In this document: positions 1-5,777 of the stretch, piece by piece
Layout: the number at the start of each line of letters is the position of its first letter
Numbering within the stretch: position 1 is the stretch's first letter
DNA from: Sporichthyaceae bacterium
Lineage (GTDB): Bacteria; Actinomycetota; Actinomycetes; JACCUZ01
Length of the DNA stretch: 10,410 nucleotides
Assembly (NCBI GenBank): GCA_013698395.1
Contig: JACCUZ010000381.1
Coordinates: 1-10,410 of the forward strand
Reading direction: 5' to 3'
The notes under the pieces: model-generated
Databases searched by the model: none
Seen by the model: the letters and a program-made list of their open reading frames with translations, nothing else
Told to the model about the DNA's origin: nothing
Made by a program: the position numbers and the translations under genes

Positions 1-192
1 CAGCTGGCCGAGACCGAGGACCGGATCGCGGCCAGCCGGCGGTTCTACAACGCCAACGTCCGCGCGCTCAACACCCGGGTCGAGTCCTTCCCGTCGAACA
101 TCGTGGCCGGGATGTTCGGCTTCCACCAGGAGGAGTACTTCGAGGTCGGTGACGAGCAGGTTCGCTCCGCCCCGCCCGTCGACTTCGGGTGA
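1..192 (+). CDS. LemA family protein, C-terminal part (5' end outside window)
   Basis: The open frame enters from the left edge and stops at TGA 190-192, giving 63 residues. It reads like the end of a LemA protein. An acidic and basic helix (AETEDRIAASRRFYNANVR) leads into an N-x-RVESFPSNIVAGMFGF segment, then a short tail containing YFEV. In this family the conserved helix with R-x-FYN and the P-S-N-x-(I/V)-A-x-x-(F/M)-x-F stretch end the main helical domain. LemA proteins usually have one N-terminal membrane helix and a cytoplasmic or extracytoplasmic helical bundle; that half is not in view. The biochemical role is unclear in most bacteria. The gene points toward the DedA gene on the other strand, so its transcript should end in the repeat-rich gap that follows. 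Family assignment is fairly secure; function is unknown. Confidence 0.85.
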   Translation, partial: QLAETEDRIAASRRFYNANVRALNTRVESFPSNIVAGMFGFHQEEYFEVGDEQVRSAPPVDFG

Positions 193-223
193 CCGCCGGC
201 CCGGTCCCGAGCGCTGACCCCGG

Positions 224-297
224 GACACATCCGGTGCTCCTGCGACGGATGTGACAGTGCGGAGTGGCTCAGTGGCCACATCCGCACCGGTTGTGTC
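224..297. repeat. Nested imperfect palindrome between convergent LemA and DedA genes
   Basis: The outer arms GACACATCCGGTGC (224-237) and GCACCGGTTGTGTC (284-297) pair at 13 of 14 positions, the exception being T230 against T291. Inside them GGATGTG (247-253) pairs with CACATCC (277-283), giving a long two-step hairpin with a 23-nt loop. Other folds compete: CACATCCG (226-233) with CGGATGTG (246-253), or GCGGAGTGGC (259-268) with GCCAC-A-TCCGC (275-285) with one bulged base. Lying 31 bp past the LemA stop, it may act as a bidirectional terminator, or be a copy of a dispersed intergenic palindrome. There is no T-tract. The structure is visible; its role is inferred. Confidence 0.7.
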
Positions 298-329
298 TGG
301 GAGTCAGGGTCGCACCGGTTGTGGCTGGG
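283..329. repeat. Two 19-bp direct repeats, 28-bp period
   Basis: CGCACCGGTTGTGTCTGGG (283-301) recurs as CGCACCGGTTGTGGCTGGG (311-329) with one mismatch. The first copy forms the right arm of the palindrome at 224-297. The second copy could pair with the same left arm (226-237, 11 of 12 positions), so it could compete for it. They could be paired protein-binding sites or a partial duplication; the sequence does not decide. Confidence 0.65.
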
Positions 330-351
330 GGCCGGCTCCGCTCGGGAGGGT

Positions 352-385
352 CGAGCGGCCAGCCGGTGTGCGAGCGGCCAGCCGG
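352..385. repeat. Two 15-bp direct repeats, 19-bp period
   Basis: CGAGCGGCCAGCCGG is present exactly at 352-366 and again at 371-385, separated by TGTG. This lies in the noncoding gap between the LemA and DedA genes, just downstream of the longer repeat pair. It is GC-rich, but an exact 15-bp duplication at this distance is unlikely to be chance. No function is recognised. Confidence 0.6.
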
Positions 386-428
386 CGTCCGAGCAGCCCA
401 CAACTGTCCGGCGGACCGCCGACCGCCA

Positions 429-446
429 GCCGCTCGCCCGAGCGGC
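429..446 (-). terminator. Hairpin just after the DedA gene, probable terminator
   Basis: GCCGCTCG (429-436) and CGAGCGGC (439-446) are perfect inverted repeats. The central CG-CC-CG must open into a loop, leaving a stem of at least six G/C-rich pairs. The hairpin begins 7 nt past the DedA stop in the direction of that gene. There is no U-tract, which is common for actinobacterial terminators. A smaller symmetric element, GGCGGACCGCC, sits at 410-420. The position supports transcription termination for the minus-strand unit, but this is inference. Confidence 0.5.
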
Positions 447-452
447 CCGCGG

Positions 453-1142
453 TCAGTCCTCCGTGCGGATGCCCTCCCGCTCCACCCGTGCCCGCTCGGC
501 CGGCTCGTCGAAGCGCGAGTCGCGGGACCCTGACCGCTTGCGGAGCAGCTCGATGGCGATCGGAATGAAAGACACCAGCACCATGCCGATGAGGATGAGC
601 TCGATGTGGTCGGCCACGAACGCCACGCTGCCCAGGGCATAGCCGATCAGCGTCACGCCGGTGCCCCACAGCACCCCGCCGACCAGGCTGTACGTCGTGT
701 AGGTGCGGTAGTCCATCCGCCCGACGCCGGCGGTCACCGTGATGAACGTCCGGACGATCGGCACGAACCGGGCCAGCACGATGGCGCGCGGGCCGTACCG
801 ATCGAAGAAGGCGTAGCTCTTGTCGACGTACTCCTGCTTGAACAGCCGGGAGTCGGGCCGCCTGAAGATGGCCGGGCCGGCCTTGCGACCGATGTAGTAG
901 CCGACCTGGTTGCCGGCGACCGCCGCCACGGTGATGAGCAGGCAGGTCAGCCAGATCGGGGTGTCCAGCACCCCGCGCTTGACCAGCAACCCGGCCGTGA
1001 ACAGCAGCGAGTCGCCGGGAAGGAAGAAGCCCACGAGCAGCCCGCACTCGGCGAAGACCACGACCAGGATGCCGACCAGGCCAAACGTCTCGACGAGGTT
1101 GTTGGGGTCCAGCCAGGACGGGCCGAGCGCGGTGACGTGCAC
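453..1142 (-). CDS. DedA family membrane protein
   Basis: This 229-residue protein has the DedA (SNARE-associated/VTT) pattern. There is an early helix at about 21-40 with E32, followed by GFFLPGD (38-44). Then come helices near 63-85, the YIGRKAGP loop (83-90), the signature RFVPIVRT (125-132) with AGVGRM (138-143), and terminal helices near 152-173 and 180-200. A charged cytoplasmic-looking tail follows (201-229). DedA proteins are polytopic inner-membrane proteins, and several are linked to transport of undecaprenyl phosphate or other phospholipids across the membrane. Which lipid this one handles cannot be told. The start is GTG at 1142-1140, chosen because TAACCT lies exactly 6 nt before it. 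The gene follows the RodZ-like membrane protein by 22 bp and may be transcribed both with it and alone. Confidence 0.92.
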   Translation of the reverse strand: MHVTALGPSWLDPNNLVETFGLVGILVVVFAECGLLVGFFLPGDSLLFTAGLLVKRGVLDTPIWLTCLLITVAAVAGNQVGYYIGRKAGPAIFRRPDSRLFKQEYVDKSYAFFDRYGPRAIVLARFVPIVRTFITVTAGVGRMDYRTYTTYSLVGGVLWGTGVTLIGYALGSVAFVADHIELILIGMVLVSFIPIAIELLRKRSGSRDSRFDEPAERARVEREGIRTED

Positions 1143-1148
1143 CGGACG

Positions 1149-1154
1149 AGGTTA
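1149..1154 (-). promoter_or_regulatory. Candidate leaderless -10 box of the DedA gene
   Basis: On the minus strand TAACCT lies 6 nt before the GTG start at 1142. It fits the actinobacterial TANNNT -10 consensus with transcription starting at or next to the start codon. No -35 match is seen at the usual distance and there is no Shine-Dalgarno sequence. It sits in the 22-bp gap behind the upstream gene's stop codon, so the DedA gene could have its own promoter. Confidence 0.5.
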
Positions 1155-1164
1155 CCCGCGGTCC

Positions 1165-1698
1165 TTAGCGACGCCGGACCGTGAACGTCTCCGGCTCTGT
1201 GGGTGGCCCGGGCTTGCGGAGCTCGCCGTTCACCTTGAACCGCACCGCGCTGGGCCGGCCGTTGACGACCTGCAGGATCTTCTGGTCGAAGCTGCGTCTC
1301 TCGCCCGCCCGGAACAGCCGCGACACCAGCGTCCGCCCGCCCGGGATCCGGACCGTGATGTAGCTGGGGCGCAGCACCCGCAGGGCCAGGGTCGGTGGAC
1401 GCTTTCCGGCGGTAGGCGTGGGGCTCGGGGCGGCGCTCGTGGGGCTCGGTGTGGCGCTCGAGGAGGTGGCGGACGGCGAAGGAGAAGTCTCGGCCGCCGT
1501 GGTCGCCGTAGTCTCCGACGGAGTGCTCGTCGTCGAGGGCGTGGTTCGCGGCGCGGTCGTGGTGGTCGGTCCGTCGTCATCGCGCATCAGGACGTACGTG
1601 GCAACGAGCCCGACCACGACCACGGCCACGGCAAGCCGCACCCAGAAGCCGTTGTCCGGGGTCGGGCGCCCGCTGCCCGGCACCGTGTGTCGACCCAC
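1165..1698 (-). CDS. Single-pass membrane protein with Thr/Ser/Pro linker and RodZ C-terminal-like (DUF4115-like) domain
   Basis: The 177 residues fall into three parts. A short polar N-terminus precedes one membrane helix (about 18-37, FWVRLAVAVVVVGLVATYVL). Next is a linker of almost pure Thr, Ser, Pro and Ala (about 44-97). The last part is a compact beta-rich domain (about 103-177) with RVLRPSYITVRIPGG and VVNGRPSAVRFKVNGEL. This layout and the G-x-P-x-A-V-x-F-x-V-N-G stretch resemble the extracytoplasmic DUF4115 domain of RodZ. The RodZ cytoplasmic helix-turn-helix is absent, so this is not RodZ itself. I infer an outward-facing domain held off the membrane by a flexible, possibly glycosylated linker. 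Start GTG 1698 is supported by TAGCGT 6 nt upstream. It leads a probable pair with the DedA gene. M. tuberculosis also has a small membrane protein (Rv0361) in its matching region, but I cannot confirm orthology. Confidence 0.72.
   Translation of the reverse strand: MGRHTVPGSGRPTPDNGFWVRLAVAVVVVGLVATYVLMRDDDGPTTTTAPRTTPSTTSTPSETTATTAAETSPSPSATSSSATPSPTSAAPSPTPTAGKRPPTLALRVLRPSYITVRIPGGRTLVSRLFRAGERRSFDQKILQVVNGRPSAVRFKVNGELRKPGPPTEPETFTVRRR
1417..1458 (-). repeat. Tandem 21-bp repeat inside the Thr/Ser/Pro linker
   Basis: Two adjacent 21-bp units (1417-1437 and 1438-1458) differ at two positions. They encode the heptads SATPSPT and SAAPSPT in the linker of the RodZ-like membrane protein. This is in-frame expansion of a low-complexity coding segment, so the linker length probably varies between strains. 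Confidence 0.65.
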
Positions 1699-1704
1699 GT
1701 CCGG

Positions 1705-1710
1705 ACGCTA
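1705..1710 (-). promoter_or_regulatory. Candidate leaderless -10 box of the RodZ-like membrane protein gene
   Basis: Minus-strand TAGCGT ends 6 nt before the GTG at 1698. The match to TANNNT, the spacing, and the absence of a Shine-Dalgarno sequence suggest a leaderless transcript. It shares the 74-bp divergent region (1699-1772) with the promoter of the RNA methyltransferase gene. No clear -35 is visible. Confidence 0.5.
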
Positions 1711-1759
1711 CCGCGCCGGAGCGCGTCGGCGGTGGACCCAGCGCACGGCACTGGCCACC

Positions 1760-1765
1760 TAGTCT
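1760..1765 (+). promoter_or_regulatory. Candidate leaderless -10 box of the SPOUT methyltransferase gene
   Basis: TAGTCT lies 7 nt before the GTG start at 1773, matching TANNNT with leaderless spacing. The same hexamer recurs at 6670-6675. No Shine-Dalgarno sequence precedes the GTG. A TGGACC at 1733-1738 is somewhat -35-like, but its 21-nt spacing is too long to trust. Confidence 0.55.
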
Positions 1766-1772
1766 CGCTTCC

Positions 1773-2396
1773 GTGACGGAGCGCGGACCCCAGGTGGGGG
1801 TCGGGCCGTGGCCCGAGCCGTGGCCGGACGATCCGCGGCTTGACCCCGAGCTGCTCGCCCACGGCGACTCCCGCAACGTTGTCGACCGCTACCGCTACTG
1901 GCGTCGGGACGCGATCGTCGCCGATCTCGACAGCCGGCGCCACGAGTTCCACGTTGCGATCGAGAACTTCCAGCACGACTTCAACATCGGTTCGGTCGTG
2001 CGCAGCGCCAACGCGTTCCTCGCCCGCGAGGTGCACGTCATCGGCCGGCGCCGGTGGAACCGCAGGGGAGCGATGGTGACCGACCGGTATCAGCACGTGC
2101 GCCATCACGAGGACGTCGAGACGTTCGCGGGCTGGGCGCGCGCGGCGGACCTCGACGTGGTCGGCATAGATAACCTGCCGGGCTCGGTGGCCCTGGAGTC
2201 GACGCGCCTGCCCCGCTCCTGCGTGCTGCTGTTCGGCCAGGAGGGGCCGGGTCTGTCGAGTCAAGCCCGCGCGGCGTCCGGAACGGTGTGCTCCATCGCA
2301 CAGTTCGGCTCGACGCGGTCGGTCAACGCCGGCGCGGCCGCCGCCGTGGCGATGCATACATGGGTCCGCCAGCACGTGCTCGGCCACGAGATCTAA
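1773..2396 (+). CDS. TrmH/SpoU-family RNA 2'-O-ribose methyltransferase
   Basis: This 207-residue protein carries all three SPOUT methyltransferase motifs. Motif 1 is ENFQHDFNIGSVVRSANAF (64-82), with N71 and the catalytic-type R77. Motif 2 is LLFGQEGPGL (152-161). Motif 3 is GSTRSVNAGAAAAVAMHTW (179-197). Motifs 2 and 3 form the knotted S-adenosylmethionine site and dimer interface. The expected reaction is methylation of a ribose 2'-OH in tRNA or rRNA; the target nucleotide cannot be read from the sequence. The N-terminal 35 residues are Pro-rich and polar, without the L30e-like RNA-binding domain of larger TrmH/RlmB proteins, so length is close to short TrmH enzymes. The GTG start at 1773 is set by TAGTCT 7 nt upstream. 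Its TAA stop is shared with the -10 box of the next gene. Confidence 0.9.
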   Translation: MTERGPQVGVGPWPEPWPDDPRLDPELLAHGDSRNVVDRYRYWRRDAIVADLDSRRHEFHVAIENFQHDFNIGSVVRSANAFLAREVHVIGRRRWNRRGAMVTDRYQHVRHHEDVETFAGWARAADLDVVGIDNLPGSVALESTRLPRSCVLLFGQEGPGLSSQARAASGTVCSIAQFGSTRSVNAGAAAAVAMHTWVRQHVLGHEI

Positions 2397-2399
2397 GGT
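2394..2399 (+). promoter_or_regulatory. Candidate leaderless -10 box of the GNAT gene, overlapping a stop codon
   Basis: TAAGGT is 7 nt before the ATG at 2407, and its first three bases are the TAA stop of the methyltransferase gene. The TANNNT match, the spacing, and the absence of a Shine-Dalgarno sequence favour a leaderless transcript starting here. No -35 box is recognisable. Confidence 0.45.
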
Positions 2400-2406
2400 C
2401 GCGCCC

Positions 2407-3231
2407 ATGGACGTGGTCGAGGTTCTCGAGGCGTACGACCAGCAGCTGCGCCGCAGCATGGCCGCGCCCACCGACGCCTGGACCGTCGAGCTGCTCACCG
2501 ATCCGGCGCCGATGCTGCGGGTCACTGCCCCGGACGGTGCGTCGTGGGGGGACGGCATCACCTGGACCGACCTCGACGAGTCCACTGCGGACGCGGCCAT
2601 CGCCGACGCGATCGAGTACTTCTCGACGCGCGGACGCGGATTCGAGTGGAAGCACCATGGTTACGACGCACCTCCCGACCTGCCCGACCGGTTGGTGGCA
2701 GCGGGGTTCCGGCCCGAGGAACAGGAGTCGGTGGTCGTCGGCGAGGTCGAGGAGGTACGCCGCCGGCTGGCGGCGGCGTCGCAGCCGGAGGGCGTGACCG
2801 TCCGTCGCCTGCGCGAGGACGACGAGGGTCGCCGCGACGACTGGGCCGCCATCAACACGGTGCACTCGACCGTCTGGGACGAGGACGCCGGCCCGTTGGT
2901 GCGCGAGGTCTCGGCCGAGCAGGCGGCTGATCCGTCTGCGATGTCGGTGTGGGTGGCGGAGGTGCCGGACGGTTCGCTGGTGTGCGCGGCGTGGATCCGC
3001 TGCCACGAGGGCACGGACTTCGCGTCGCTGTGGGGCGGCAGCACGCTTCCGCAGTGGCGCGGCCGGGGCATCTACAAGGCGCTGGTGGGCCACCGAGCGG
3101 ACGAGGCGGCGCAGCGGGGCTTCCGCTACCTACAGGTCGACGCCTCCGACGACAGCCGACCGATCCTCGTACGACTGGGCATGCACCTGCTCACCTCGAC
3201 GACCCCGTACCTCTGGAGGCCAGGCACATGA
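2407..3231 (+). CDS. GNAT family N-acetyltransferase, two-domain form
   Basis: The 274-residue protein has a clear acetyl-CoA-binding GNAT fold in its C-terminal half (about 129-270). It shows a beta strand before LWGGSTLPQWRGRGIYKAL (208-226), which holds the Q-x-x-G-x-G/A motif (Q216, R218, G219, G221), then FRYLQVDASDDSRPILVRLG (239-258). The N-terminal half (1-115), with YFSTRGRGFEWKHHGYD, looks like a degenerate GNAT-like or accessory domain of the kind that accompanies these enzymes in actinobacteria. The substrate is unknown; small-molecule or protein amines are both possible. The start is ATG 2407, with TAAGGT 7 nt upstream. Its last codons contain the GGAGG for the flavoenzyme, and its TGA overlaps that gene's ATG (ATGA, 3228-3231), so the two are very likely coupled. 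Confidence 0.85.
   Translation: MDVVEVLEAYDQQLRRSMAAPTDAWTVELLTDPAPMLRVTAPDGASWGDGITWTDLDESTADAAIADAIEYFSTRGRGFEWKHHGYDAPPDLPDRLVAAGFRPEEQESVVVGEVEEVRRRLAAASQPEGVTVRRLREDDEGRRDDWAAINTVHSTVWDEDAGPLVREVSAEQAADPSAMSVWVAEVPDGSLVCAAWIRCHEGTDFASLWGGSTLPQWRGRGIYKALVGHRADEAAQRGFRYLQVDASDDSRPILVRLGMHLLTSTTPYLWRPGT
3215..3219 (+). promoter_or_regulatory. Shine-Dalgarno sequence of the flavoenzyme gene
   Basis: GGAGG lies 8 nt before the ATG at 3228, inside the end of the GNAT coding region. It fixes the start well inside a longer open frame that extends upstream, and fits translational coupling through the ATGA overlap. Confidence 0.75.
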
Positions 3232-4592
3232 CCGAGCGGGTGGTCGTCGTCGGTGCCGACGCAGCCGGCATGTCAGCGGCGTCCCAGGCCAAGCGGCTGC
3301 GCGGTGACGACCTCGACGTTGTCGCGCTCGAGCGGGGCTCGCACACCTCCTACTCCGCGTGCGGCATCCCGTACTGGATCGGCGGCGACGTCAGCTCCGT
3401 CAACCGGCTGATCGCACGTACCGCGGACGAGCACCGGGCCAACGGCATCGACCTGCGGATGCGCGCCGAGGCGGTGGGGCTGGATCTGGACCGGCGCGAG
3501 GTCGAGGTGCGGGATCACGCCGGCTCGACGACGTACCGGCTCGGCTTCGACCACCTCGTGCTCGCGACCGGCGCCCGGCCGCGGCGCCCCGACGTGCCAG
3601 GTATCGGGGCGGACGGCGTGTTCGGGGTGCAGACCCTCGACGACGGCGAGCGCGTCCTCGACGCGCTCGACCATGAGCCGCGACGGGCCGTCGTGGTCGG
3701 CGGTGGCTACATCGGCATCGAGATGGCCGAGGCGATGGTCAACCGTGGCCTCGCGGTCACGGTGGTGACCCGGTCAGCGGAGCCGATGGCCACCCTCGAC
3801 CCGGACATGGGCCGGCAGGTGCACAAGGCCATGGAGGCGATGGGCATCGACGTCCGTACGTCGGTGGAGCTGCACGGGATCGGGACCGGTGCGGACGGGC
3901 GAGCGCAGGCCGTCCTGACCGATGCCGGGGAGTTCGCCGCGGACCTGGTGGTGCTGGGCACCGGGGTGTCGCCGGAGACCAGCCTTGCCGTCGACGCGGG
4001 GATCAGCATGGGCCGGTGGGGCGGCCTGATCACCGACCTGCAGATGCGCGTCTTCGACGTGCCGGGGGTGTGGGCGGCCGGTGACTGCGTCGAGTCGATC
4101 GACCTCGTGTCCGGTAACCGGGTGCACGTCGCGCTCGGGACGCACGCCAACAAGCAGGGCCGGGCGCTGGGGACGAACCTGGGCGGCGGTTACGCCACTT
4201 TCCCCGGGGTGGTGGGCACGGCGGTGAGCAAGGTGTGCGACCTGGAGATCGCGCGTACCGGCCTGCGGGAGAAGGACTGCAACGCTGTCGGCTTCGGCTA
4301 CCTCACGGTCATCGTCGACTCGACGACGCGCGCCGGCTACTACCCAGGTGCGTCCCGGGTCACCGTCAAGCTGGTCGTCGAGCAGGGCTCCGGCCGGCTC
4401 CTCGGCGGACAGATCGTGGGCCGTGAGGGCTCCGCCAAGCGGATCGACGTGCTGGCAGTGGCGCTGTGGAACCGCATGACTGTAGAAGAGATCGTGTCGC
4501 TGGACCTGGGCTACGCGCCGCCGTTCTCCCCGGTGTGGGACCCGGTGCTCATCGCCGCTCGCAAGGCGGTGGAGCGGATGGCCGCACAGTGA
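3228..4592 (+). CDS. FAD-dependent pyridine nucleotide-disulfide oxidoreductase, CoA-disulfide reductase/NADH oxidase-like
   Basis: The protein has 454 residues, the usual size for this class. The N-terminal FAD-binding strand is VVVVGADAAGMSA (5-17). It is followed by the single-cysteine active site SACGIPYWIGG (43-53, C45), as in CoA-disulfide reductases, Npx and Nox enzymes, rather than the CxxxxC of glutathione reductase. LVLATGARPRRPDVPG (110-125) closes the FAD region. The NAD(P)H fold begins VVVGGGYIGIEMAEA (155-169), and GVWAAGDC (280-287) contacts FAD. The C-terminal dimer domain ends with YAPPFSPVWDPV (429-440), whose tyrosine (Y429) matches the conserved CoADR position. Likely it reduces a CoA- or low-molecular-weight disulfide, a persulfide, or O2/peroxide with NAD(P)H; these cannot be told apart here. 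It is coupled to the preceding GNAT gene by a 4-nt overlap. Confidence 0.88.
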   Translation: MTERVVVVGADAAGMSAASQAKRLRGDDLDVVALERGSHTSYSACGIPYWIGGDVSSVNRLIARTADEHRANGIDLRMRAEAVGLDLDRREVEVRDHAGSTTYRLGFDHLVLATGARPRRPDVPGIGADGVFGVQTLDDGERVLDALDHEPRRAVVVGGGYIGIEMAEAMVNRGLAVTVVTRSAEPMATLDPDMGRQVHKAMEAMGIDVRTSVELHGIGTGADGRAQAVLTDAGEFAADLVVLGTGVSPETSLAVDAGISMGRWGGLITDLQMRVFDVPGVWAAGDCVESIDLVSGNRVHVALGTHANKQGRALGTNLGGGYATFPGVVGTAVSKVCDLEIARTGLREKDCNAVGFGYLTVIVDSTTRAGYYPGASRVTVKLVVEQGSGRLLGGQIVGREGSAKRIDVLAVALWNRMTVEEIVSLDLGYAPPFSPVWDPVLIAARKAVERMAAQ

Positions 4593-4622
4593 ACACCGGC
4601 TTCCACGTACGCCAGGCTCTGG

Positions 4623-4628
4623 TTGGAT
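4623..4628 (+). promoter_or_regulatory. fba: Weak candidate -10 box of fba
   Basis: TTGGAT lies 6 nt before the fba ATG at 4635. It matches TANNNT only at the outer T positions but has the same leaderless spacing as the stronger boxes in this window. TTCCAC (4601-4606) is a poor -35 at 16 nt. No Shine-Dalgarno sequence is present before ATG 4635, which supports a leaderless start. Confidence 0.3.
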
Positions 4629-4634
4629 AGCGCC

Positions 4635-5669
4635 ATGCCCATTGCCACCCCTGATATCTACGGCGAGATGCTCGACCGCGCCAAGGCCGGCGCGTTCGCC
4701 TACCCCGCGATCAACGTGACGTCGTCCCAGACCCTCAACGCGGCGCTGCAGGGGTTCGCCGACGCAGGCAGCGACGGCATCCTGCAAGTGTCGACGGGCG
4801 GCGCGGAGTACCTGTCCGGCCCCAAAATCAAGGACATGGTGCTGGGGGCACAGGCGCTGGCGGAGTACGCCCACCACGTGGCGAAGGCCTACCCGGTGCA
4901 GGTCGCGCTGCACACCGACCACTGCCCCAAGGACAAGCTCGACGGCTTCATGCGTCCGCTGATCGGGCTGTCGCAGGAGCGGGTGGCCGCCGGCGGCGAG
5001 CCGCTGTTCCAGTCGCACATGTGGGACGGGTCCGCCGTCGAGCTCGAGGAGAACCTGCAGATCGCTGCCGACCTGCTCGTGAAGTGCGCCCAGGCCCGCG
5101 TCGTGATGGAGCTCGAGATCGGTGTCGTCGGCGGCGAGGAGGACGGGGTAGCCCACGACATCAACGAGAAGCTGTACACGACGCCGGGTGACGCGATGCG
5201 CGTGGTGGAGACCCTCGGTACCGGAGACCGGGGCCGCTACCTGCTGGCCGCGACGTTCGGCAACGTGCACGGGGTCTACAAGCCCGGCAACGTCAAGCTG
5301 CGGCCGTCGATCCTCAAGGACATCCAGGACGAGGCGGGCTCGTCGGCCGGCCGGGACAAGCCGTTCGACCTGGTGTTCCATGGCGGCTCCGGCTCGGCCC
5401 TCGAGGAGATCCGGGAGACGCTGGACTACGGCGTGGTGAAGATGAACATCGACACCGACACGCAGTACGCCTTCACCCGCCCGATCGTCGAGCACATGTT
5501 CCGCAACTACGACGGGGTGCTCAAGGTGGACGGCGAGGTCGGCAACAAGAAGCAGTACGACCCGCGCGTGTACGGCAAGGCCGCCGAGGCCGGCATGGCC
5601 GCTCGCGTCGTTGAGGCCTGCGAGGACCTGCGCTCCGCCGGCACGTCGCTGGGCGCCAAGGCGGGATAG
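4635..5669 (+). CDS. fba: Class II fructose-bisphosphate aldolase
   Basis: This enzyme reversibly cleaves fructose 1,6-bisphosphate to dihydroxyacetone phosphate and glyceraldehyde 3-phosphate in glycolysis and gluconeogenesis. At 344 residues it is the same length as the mycobacterial enzyme as I remember it. Landmarks are PAINVTSSQTLNAALQGFAD (24-43) and ALHTDHCPKDKLD (91-103), with D95 as the catalytic-type acid and H96 as a zinc ligand. QSHMWDGSA (126-134) and LEIGVVGGEEDGV (160-172) follow. FGNVHGVYKPGN (208-219) supplies zinc ligand H212, and VFHGGSGS (247-254) supplies H249. KMNIDTDTQYAF (269-280) is the phosphate-binding region. ATG 4635 is preferred over an in-frame TTG at 4623 because MPIATP is the family's usual N-terminus. 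It lies 42 bp after the flavoenzyme and probably has its own promoter. All key residues are present. Confidence 0.97.
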   Translation: MPIATPDIYGEMLDRAKAGAFAYPAINVTSSQTLNAALQGFADAGSDGILQVSTGGAEYLSGPKIKDMVLGAQALAEYAHHVAKAYPVQVALHTDHCPKDKLDGFMRPLIGLSQERVAAGGEPLFQSHMWDGSAVELEENLQIAADLLVKCAQARVVMELEIGVVGGEEDGVAHDINEKLYTTPGDAMRVVETLGTGDRGRYLLAATFGNVHGVYKPGNVKLRPSILKDIQDEAGSSAGRDKPFDLVFHGGSGSALEEIRETLDYGVVKMNIDTDTQYAFTRPIVEHMFRNYDGVLKVDGEVGNKKQYDPRVYGKAAEAGMAARVVEACEDLRSAGTSLGAKAG

Positions 5670-5768
5670 GCCGACCGGGCGACCCTGGCCGAGATGTCCG
5701 GGTTCGTCCTCAAGACGCCGACGCTGCCGGCCGATCAAGATCAGGTCACTCGGGGTACGTCGTCTTTT

Positions 5769-5772
5769 GGAG
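5769..5772 (+). promoter_or_regulatory. Shine-Dalgarno sequence of the secreted protein gene
   Basis: GGAG sits 5 nt before GTG 5778, and translation from that codon gives an N-terminus that is a textbook signal peptide. This places the start 84 bp inside a longer open frame. The preceding 100 bp (5670-5768) hold no strong terminator; TACGTC at 5756-5761 is only a loose -10 candidate. Confidence 0.55.
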
Positions 5773-5777
5773 TTTCT

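Noticed and set aside
193..452. CRISPR array
   Set aside because: Only two copies of each repeat, with different periods (28 and 19 bp), no uniform spacers and no cas genes.
251..568. Possible small genes in the LemA/DedA gap
   Set aside because: All frames are Arg/Pro/Ser-rich, run into the DedA gene on the wrong strand, and lack a credible ribosome site. The gap is better explained by repeats and terminators.
1587..2600. A 337-codon minus-strand frame covering the divergent promoter region and the methyltransferase gene
   Set aside because: The SPOUT motifs lie on the plus strand. This frame has no domains and would run through the divergent promoters.
5733..5742. GATCAAGATC palindrome upstream of the secreted protein gene as an operator
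   Set aside because: Arms of only 4 bp are expected by chance, and no second copy is seen nearby.
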